64,000 bases of DNA, taken from positions 3,029 through 67,028 of the forward strand of contig CAZGYQ010000006.1 of the NCBI GenBank assembly GCA_964530695.1. The letters are read 5' to 3'. How positions within the stretch are numbered: the stretch's first letter is position 1; the number at the start of each line of letters is the position of its first letter. The notes under the pieces were generated by a model, which worked only from the letters and a program-made list of their open reading frames with translations, searched no databases and was not told the DNA's origin. The DNA is from VFBF01 sp964530695 (lineage in GTDB: Bacteria; Pseudomonadota; Alphaproteobacteria; Caulobacterales; Aquidulcibacteraceae). Shown piece by piece: positions 60,162 to 64,000 of the stretch. The translations under genes were made by a program, and so were the position numbers.

Positions 60162-60893
60162 ATGTCCGCCACCACCCTCGACCCCGCCGAGATCGCCAAG
60201 TTCGCCGCCATGGCCGAGGCCTGGTGGGACCCCAAGGGCGACTTCGCCCCTCTGCACCGCATGAACCCCGCCCGGCTGGGCTTCCTGCGCGAGGCCATCG
60301 GCGCGCATTTCGGCCGCGAGGGGGGCCGCCGCCCCTTCGAGGGGCTGACCATGATCGACGTGGGCTGCGGCGGCGGGCTCGTCACCGAGCCCATGGCCCG
60401 GCTGGGCGCGCGTGTGACCGGCCTCGACGGCGCGGAAGAGAGCGTGAAGGCCGCCCAGGCGCACGCGATGGCGGGCGGCCTGACCATCGACTACCGGCAG
60501 GGAACCGCCGAGGACCTCGCCGCCTCTGGCGCGACGTTCGACGTGGTCCTCGCGCTGGAGATCATCGAGCACGTGGCCGACATGTTCGCCTTCTGCGAAG
60601 CGGCCGTCGCGCTCGCCAAGCCCGGCGGCCTCGTCATCTTCTCCACCATCAACCGCACCGCGAAGGCCCGCGCGCTCGCCATCACCGCGGCCGAACGCAT
60701 CCTGCGCTGGGTGCCGCATGGCACGCACGATTTCGAGAAGCTGGTGAAGCCCGACGAACTCGCCGCCGCGCTCCTGCCGCTGGAGGCGGATGCGCCGGTG
60801 GGCCTGAGCTTCAATCCGCTGACGGGCGTGTGGAAAACAAGTGACGACGTGTCGATGAACTACTTCATGACGGTGACGAAGCCCGCCGCGTGA
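60162..60893 (+). CDS. ubiG: Ubiquinone biosynthesis O-methyltransferase UbiG
   Basis: The 243-residue protein has PAEIAKFAAMAEAWWDPKGDFAPLHRMNPARLGFLRE, the diagnostic UbiG start. The SAM motif MIDVGCGGGLVTEPMARLGA and VVLALEIIEHVADMF follow, then FSTINRTAKARALAITAAERILRWVPHGTHDFEKLV, which is UbiG-specific. It does both O-methylations of ubiquinone synthesis. The stop is 7 bp from the end of the convergent VOC gene. Confidence 0.96.
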   Translation: MSATTLDPAEIAKFAAMAEAWWDPKGDFAPLHRMNPARLGFLREAIGAHFGREGGRRPFEGLTMIDVGCGGGLVTEPMARLGARVTGLDGAEESVKAAQAHAMAGGLTIDYRQGTAEDLAASGATFDVVLALEIIEHVADMFAFCEAAVALAKPGGLVIFSTINRTAKARALAITAAERILRWVPHGTHDFEKLVKPDELAAALLPLEADAPVGLSFNPLTGVWKTSDDVSMNYFMTVTKPAA

Positions 60894-60900
60894 CGCCTAC

Positions 60901-61302
60901 CTATCGTTCAGGGGGGCCGATCAGATCCCACTTGTTCCCGTAGAGGTCGCTGAACACCGCGACCTTGCCGTAGCTCTCGCTGCGCGGCTCTTCCAGAAAC
61001 CGCACGCCCTTGGCGACGAACGCCGCGTGATCGCGCGCGAAGTCATCCGTGTGCAGGAAGAAGCCGACGCGCCCGCCCGTCTGGTCGCCGATCCGCGCGA
61101 TCTGCTCGGGCATCGATGCTTTCGCGAGCAGCAACGCGACGCCCCCGCCCGCCATTGCATTCCGGGGCGCCACGCGCACCCAGCGCTTGTCGGCGCTCAA
61201 CACGGTATCTTCGAGCAACTCGAATCCGAGCGCGCCGACATAGAAGGCGATCGCATCGTCGTAGTCGCGCACGAGAAGCGTGACGGAACCGATCACGCGC
61301 AT
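60901..61302 (-). CDS. VOC (glyoxalase/bleomycin-resistance) family protein
   Basis: The 133-residue protein has a single VOC fold: VIGSVTLLVRDYDDAIAFYVGALGFELLED at the start and DLYGNKWDLIGP at the end, with VGFFLHTDDFARDHAAFVAKGVRFLEEPR in the middle. The metal-site residues include Glu and His of the fold. Its substrate is unknown. It starts 1 bp after the purH stop, so both are in one operon, but no link to purine synthesis is known. The ATG at 61302 gives the usual VOC start. Confidence 0.85.
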   Translation of the reverse strand: MRVIGSVTLLVRDYDDAIAFYVGALGFELLEDTVLSADKRWVRVAPRNAMAGGGVALLLAKASMPEQIARIGDQTGGRVGFFLHTDDFARDHAAFVAKGVRFLEEPRSESYGKVAVFSDLYGNKWDLIGPPER

Positions 61303-61303
61303 C

Positions 61304-62893
61304 TCAGTGCCGGAAGTGCCGCATGCCGGTGAACACCATCGCGAGACCCGCCTCGTCGGCGGCCTTGATGACTTCATCGTCGCGCACGGAGCCGCCCGGC
61401 TGGATCACCGCCGTAGCGCCTGCCTGCACGGCCTGCATCAGCCCATCGGCGAATGGAAAGAACGCATCCGAAGCGCAGACGCTGCCGACTGTCATGGGAT
61501 CCTTCCATCCCATGTGCTGCGCCGCATCCTCGGCCTTGCGTCGGGCGATGCGCGCGCTGTCGACGCGGCTCATCTGCCCCGCCCCGATGCCGGCGGTCTG
61601 GCCATCCTTCGCATAGACGATGGCGTTCGATTTCACGTGTTTGGCCACGCGGAAGGCAAACACCAGGTCGGCGATTTCCCGTGGGCTGGGCGCGCGTTGC
61701 GTGACGACCTTCAGCGAATCCGCCGACACGCGCCCGTTGTCGCGCGACTGCACCAGCACACCGCCCGCGACCGTCTTCGCAAAGAGCCCGGGCGCGGCCG
61801 GATCCGGCAGGCCTCCCGCGAGCAGGAGGCGCAGGTTTTTCTTCTTCGCGAACACCGCGATCGCATCCTCGTCCGCGTCCGGCGCGATGACGACTTCGGT
61901 GAAGATCTCCGTTATGGCCTCCGCCGCCGCGCGGTCGAGCCGGCGGTTCAGCGCGACCACGCCGCCGAACGCGGAAACCGAATCGCAGGCGAGCGCGCGC
62001 CGATAGGCTTCGAGCACATTGGCGCCGAGCGCCACGCCGCACGGATTGGCGTGCTTGATGATGGCGACGGCGGCGCTTTCTTGCGGATCGAACTCCGCGA
62101 CCAGTTCGTAGGCCGCGTCGGTGTCGTTGAGATTGTTGTACGAAAGCTCCTTGCCCTGCACCTGACGTACGCTGGCCACGCCCGGACGGTTGTCGCCATT
62201 CACGTAGAACGCCGCCTGCTGGTGCGGATTTTCGCCGTAGCGCAGCGACTGCTTCAGCTTGCCGCCCACCGCGCGCCACGCCGGCGCCTCTTCGCCCAGC
62301 TGCGCGAAGAGCCAGTTGGAGATCGCCGCATCATACGCCGCCGTGCGCGCATACGTCTTCGCCGCGAGACGCTTCCGGAGCGCGAGCGTCGTGCCGCCCT
62401 TCTCCGCGATCTCCGCAAGCGCCAGCGCGAGATCGTCGGCGTCCGTGCATACTACGACGAACTCATGGTTCTTCGACGCGGCACGCAGCATCGCCGGCCC
62501 GCCGATGTCGATGTTCTCGATGCAATCGTCCCACGGCTTGCCCGCCGCCGCCGTCGCCTCGAACGGATAGAGGTTCACGTAGAGCAGATCGATCTCGACG
62601 ATGTCGTGCGCCTTCATCGAGGCCATGTGATCGGGCGCGTCGCGCCGCGCGAGCAGGCCGCCATGCACGCCGGGGTGCAGCGTCTTCACGCGCCCGTCCA
62701 TCATCTCGGGAAAGCCCGTGATGTCGCTCACATCGCGCACGGCAAGCCCCGCCGCCGCGATCGCGGCCTTCGTGCCGCCGGTGGAGACGAGATCCACGCC
62801 CAACCCGGCGAGCGCCCGCGCCTGCTCCACAAGCCCCGCCTTGTCGGAAACGGAAATGAGCGCCCGGCGGACGGGCGCGATGTCGATGGTCAA
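61304..62893 (-). CDS. purH: Bifunctional AICAR formyltransferase / IMP cyclohydrolase PurH
   Basis: The 529-residue protein has an N-terminal IMP cyclohydrolase (MGS-like) domain (RRALISVSDKAGLVEQARALAGLGVDLVSTGGT; GFPEMMDGRVKTLHPGVHGGLLARR) and a C-terminal AICAR formyltransferase domain with LRYGENPHQQAAFY and IIKHANPCGVALG. It performs the last two steps of IMP synthesis. The length is normal. Its start is divergent from the RTX protein gene with 170 bp between. Confidence 0.97.
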   Translation of the reverse strand: MTIDIAPVRRALISVSDKAGLVEQARALAGLGVDLVSTGGTKAAIAAAGLAVRDVSDITGFPEMMDGRVKTLHPGVHGGLLARRDAPDHMASMKAHDIVEIDLLYVNLYPFEATAAAGKPWDDCIENIDIGGPAMLRAASKNHEFVVVCTDADDLALALAEIAEKGGTTLALRKRLAAKTYARTAAYDAAISNWLFAQLGEEAPAWRAVGGKLKQSLRYGENPHQQAAFYVNGDNRPGVASVRQVQGKELSYNNLNDTDAAYELVAEFDPQESAAVAIIKHANPCGVALGANVLEAYRRALACDSVSAFGGVVALNRRLDRAAAEAITEIFTEVVIAPDADEDAIAVFAKKKNLRLLLAGGLPDPAAPGLFAKTVAGGVLVQSRDNGRVSADSLKVVTQRAPSPREIADLVFAFRVAKHVKSNAIVYAKDGQTAGIGAGQMSRVDSARIARRKAEDAAQHMGWKDPMTVGSVCASDAFFPFADGLMQAVQAGATAVIQPGGSVRDDEVIKAADEAGLAMVFTGMRHFRH

Positions 62894-63063
62894 GTCACGA
62901 ATCCTTCAATTTCCCGTCCGGGTAGCATGGCGCCGCCGGATCGGGAAACCCGCCCCCGTCCGGGCCGCGGCTCCCCGCGACGAAACTGCGCGAAACCGCG
63001 CCGCGCCGGTGACTCCGCGGCCTGACCGATGCTAGGTTGACCCGTCACCATGTGGGGGAACGC

Positions 63064-64000
63064 ATGAGCATCGTCGACTTCTACAACGGCCTGACCTTCG
63101 ATCCGGCCTCCACGAGCAACAGCTCGAACTTCCTGAACGTGTTCAGCGGCAGCAGGCCATTCTCGATCGTTTTCAATGCCACCGACCAGTGGGTCGTGCG
63201 CACGGATTCCACGTTCGGCGGCGTGGGCTTCATCGGCTTTTTCCCTCTGACGACGTTCGTCCCCGGTCCATCGACCACCCGCACCGCCCCAGCGGGCGTC
63301 GTGGATACGGTCGCGCTCTATGATTCCGGCGGCGCGCTCATTGCGGTCTTTGACGATCTTGGCGGGCTTGGCAGGTCTGCGCAGGACTTCATCAACAATC
63401 CCTCCCTGCTCGTATCCGGCAGCGATGACTTCCTCGGCTCGGCCTCGGCGGACATCTTCCATGCCGGCGCCGGCAGCGACCTCGTCGCGGGCTCCGGCGG
63501 CAACGACCTGCTCTACGGGGATGCGGGCAGCGACATCCTGGCGGGCGGCGACGGCAACGATCTTCTCGACGGCGGCGACGATCTCGATGTGCTTTTCGGG
63601 GATGCCGGCAATGACACGCTGACCGGCGGCAATGGCGATGACGCGCTTGCGGGCGGCCTCGGGGACGACAGCCTCAACGGCGGCGCGGGCGTGGACCTCG
63701 TCTCCTACGTCGATGTCGCGGCGGGCGTCACCGTGTCGCTCGCCATCGTCGGCGCGCAGAACACCGGCGGCGCCGGCTTCGACACGCTGACCGGCATTGA
63801 AAGGCTCGAAGGCAGCGATCTCAACGACACGCTGACCGGCGGCGTGAACGGCGACAGGCTCTACGGCGCCGACGGCGCCGACAACGTGCACGGCGGCGAC
63901 GGCGCGGATTCCATCGAGGGGGGCGCGGGCGACGACGTTCTCAACGGCGACGCCGGCGCCGACACCATGCTCGGCGGTCTCGGCGCCGACAGCTACGGCG
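63064..64000 (+). CDS. RTX calcium-binding repeat protein, N-terminal part (runs off the window)
   Basis: The frame begins at ATG 63064 after GGGGGAA and stays open to the right edge, 312 codons. The first 110 residues have no known domain. From about residue 120 on, nonapeptide repeats of the type GGxGxDxLx occur in rows (GGDGNDLLDGGDDLDVLFG; GGNGDDALAGGLGDDSLNGG), broken by a segment near residues 216-250 (VDLVSYVDVAAGVTVSLA). These bind calcium and fold into a beta-roll. Such proteins leave the cell by a type I secretion system with a C-terminal signal, which lies outside the window. No T1SS genes are seen here. Function (adhesin, enzyme or S-layer-like) is unknown. Confidence 0.88.
   Translation, partial: MSIVDFYNGLTFDPASTSNSSNFLNVFSGSRPFSIVFNATDQWVVRTDSTFGGVGFIGFFPLTTFVPGPSTTRTAPAGVVDTVALYDSGGALIAVFDDLGGLGRSAQDFINNPSLLVSGSDDFLGSASADIFHAGAGSDLVAGSGGNDLLYGDAGSDILAGGDGNDLLDGGDDLDVLFGDAGNDTLTGGNGDDALAGGLGDDSLNGGAGVDLVSYVDVAAGVTVSLAIVGAQNTGGAGFDTLTGIERLEGSDLNDTLTGGVNGDRLYGADGADNVHGGDGADSIEGGAGDDVLNGDAGADTMLGGLGADSYG

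Noticed and set aside
62890..63891. Minus-strand frame of 333 codons opposite the RTX gene
   Set aside because: The plus strand has a good ribosome site and GGxGxDxLx repeats; the minus frame is the repeated antisense of these.
1..64000. tRNA, rRNA, riboswitch or CRISPR arrays
   Set aside because: No cloverleaf with a GTTCGAATC-type T arm, no rRNA-like stretch and no regularly spaced repeat array was seen; no covariance search could be run.

Overview
The window is high-GC (roughly 65-68%), densely coded bacterial chromosome with short intergenic gaps. It looks like an alphaproteobacterium of the Caulobacterales / Hyphomonadaceae type. The best evidence is the chemotaxis operon at 19.0-30.2 kb. 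Its gene order (MCP, cheX, cheY, cheA, cheW, cheR, cheB, cheY, cheD, cheU-like, cheY-like, cheE-like) is, as I recall it, the Caulobacter crescentus che operon. The phoR-pstB-phoU-phoB order and the large number of outer-membrane and efflux genes fit this. I see no rRNA, tRNA, CRISPR, prophage or insertion sequence.

Layout. 0-4.2 kb: the end of a class A acid phosphatase, an acyltransferase-3 membrane protein, a small membrane protein and an AsmA-family protein. 4.6-9.6 kb: the prkA-yeaH-spoVR trio (AAA+ protein kinase, VWA protein, SpoVR protein). 9.7-15.6 kb: tamA-tamB, translationally overlapped. 15.6-18.9 kb: metabolic singletons (GST, PLP aminotransferase, EamA exporter, MaoC dehydratase). 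19.0-30.2 kb: a 13-gene chemotaxis operon on the minus strand that begins with two receptors, one of them globin-coupled. 30.8-34.9 kb: a second sensory cluster with a membrane-anchored H-box (DHp-like) stub that has no kinase ATPase domain, a LuxR-type response regulator, a second CheW and a third MCP. 35.2-40.3 kb: an unrecognised 389-residue protein and then the phosphate-control genes phoB, phoU, pstB and phoR, with a PHO-box-like repeat before pstB. The permease genes pstC and pstA, which I would expect between phoR and pstB, are absent. 40.5-46.7 kb: a three-gene RND efflux operon. 46.8-50.9 kb: two fumarylacetoacetate-hydrolase-family enzymes and a maleylacetoacetate/maleylpyruvate isomerase, the late steps of homogentisate or gentisate breakdown, with a secreted protein of unknown role between them. 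51.0-54.2 kb: an S9 peptidase and small proteins. 54.2-62.9 kb: housekeeping genes (ispG, rodZ, ptsP, lysC, ubiG, a VOC protein, purH). 63.1 kb to the end: an RTX calcium-binding protein that runs off the window.

How the genes work together. Three receptors end in the same WEEF tether that recruits CheR/CheB, so the second MCP cluster probably shares the methylation enzymes of the main operon. The late receiver protein of the main operon has lost its phospho-acceptor aspartate (it is Glu) and its switch threonine. Together with the DHp stub beside a LuxR regulator, this suggests unusual phosphate-flow control. These two proteins, the phosphate locus without its permease, and a 21-bp-spaced direct repeat before the efflux operon are the parts most worth a second look.
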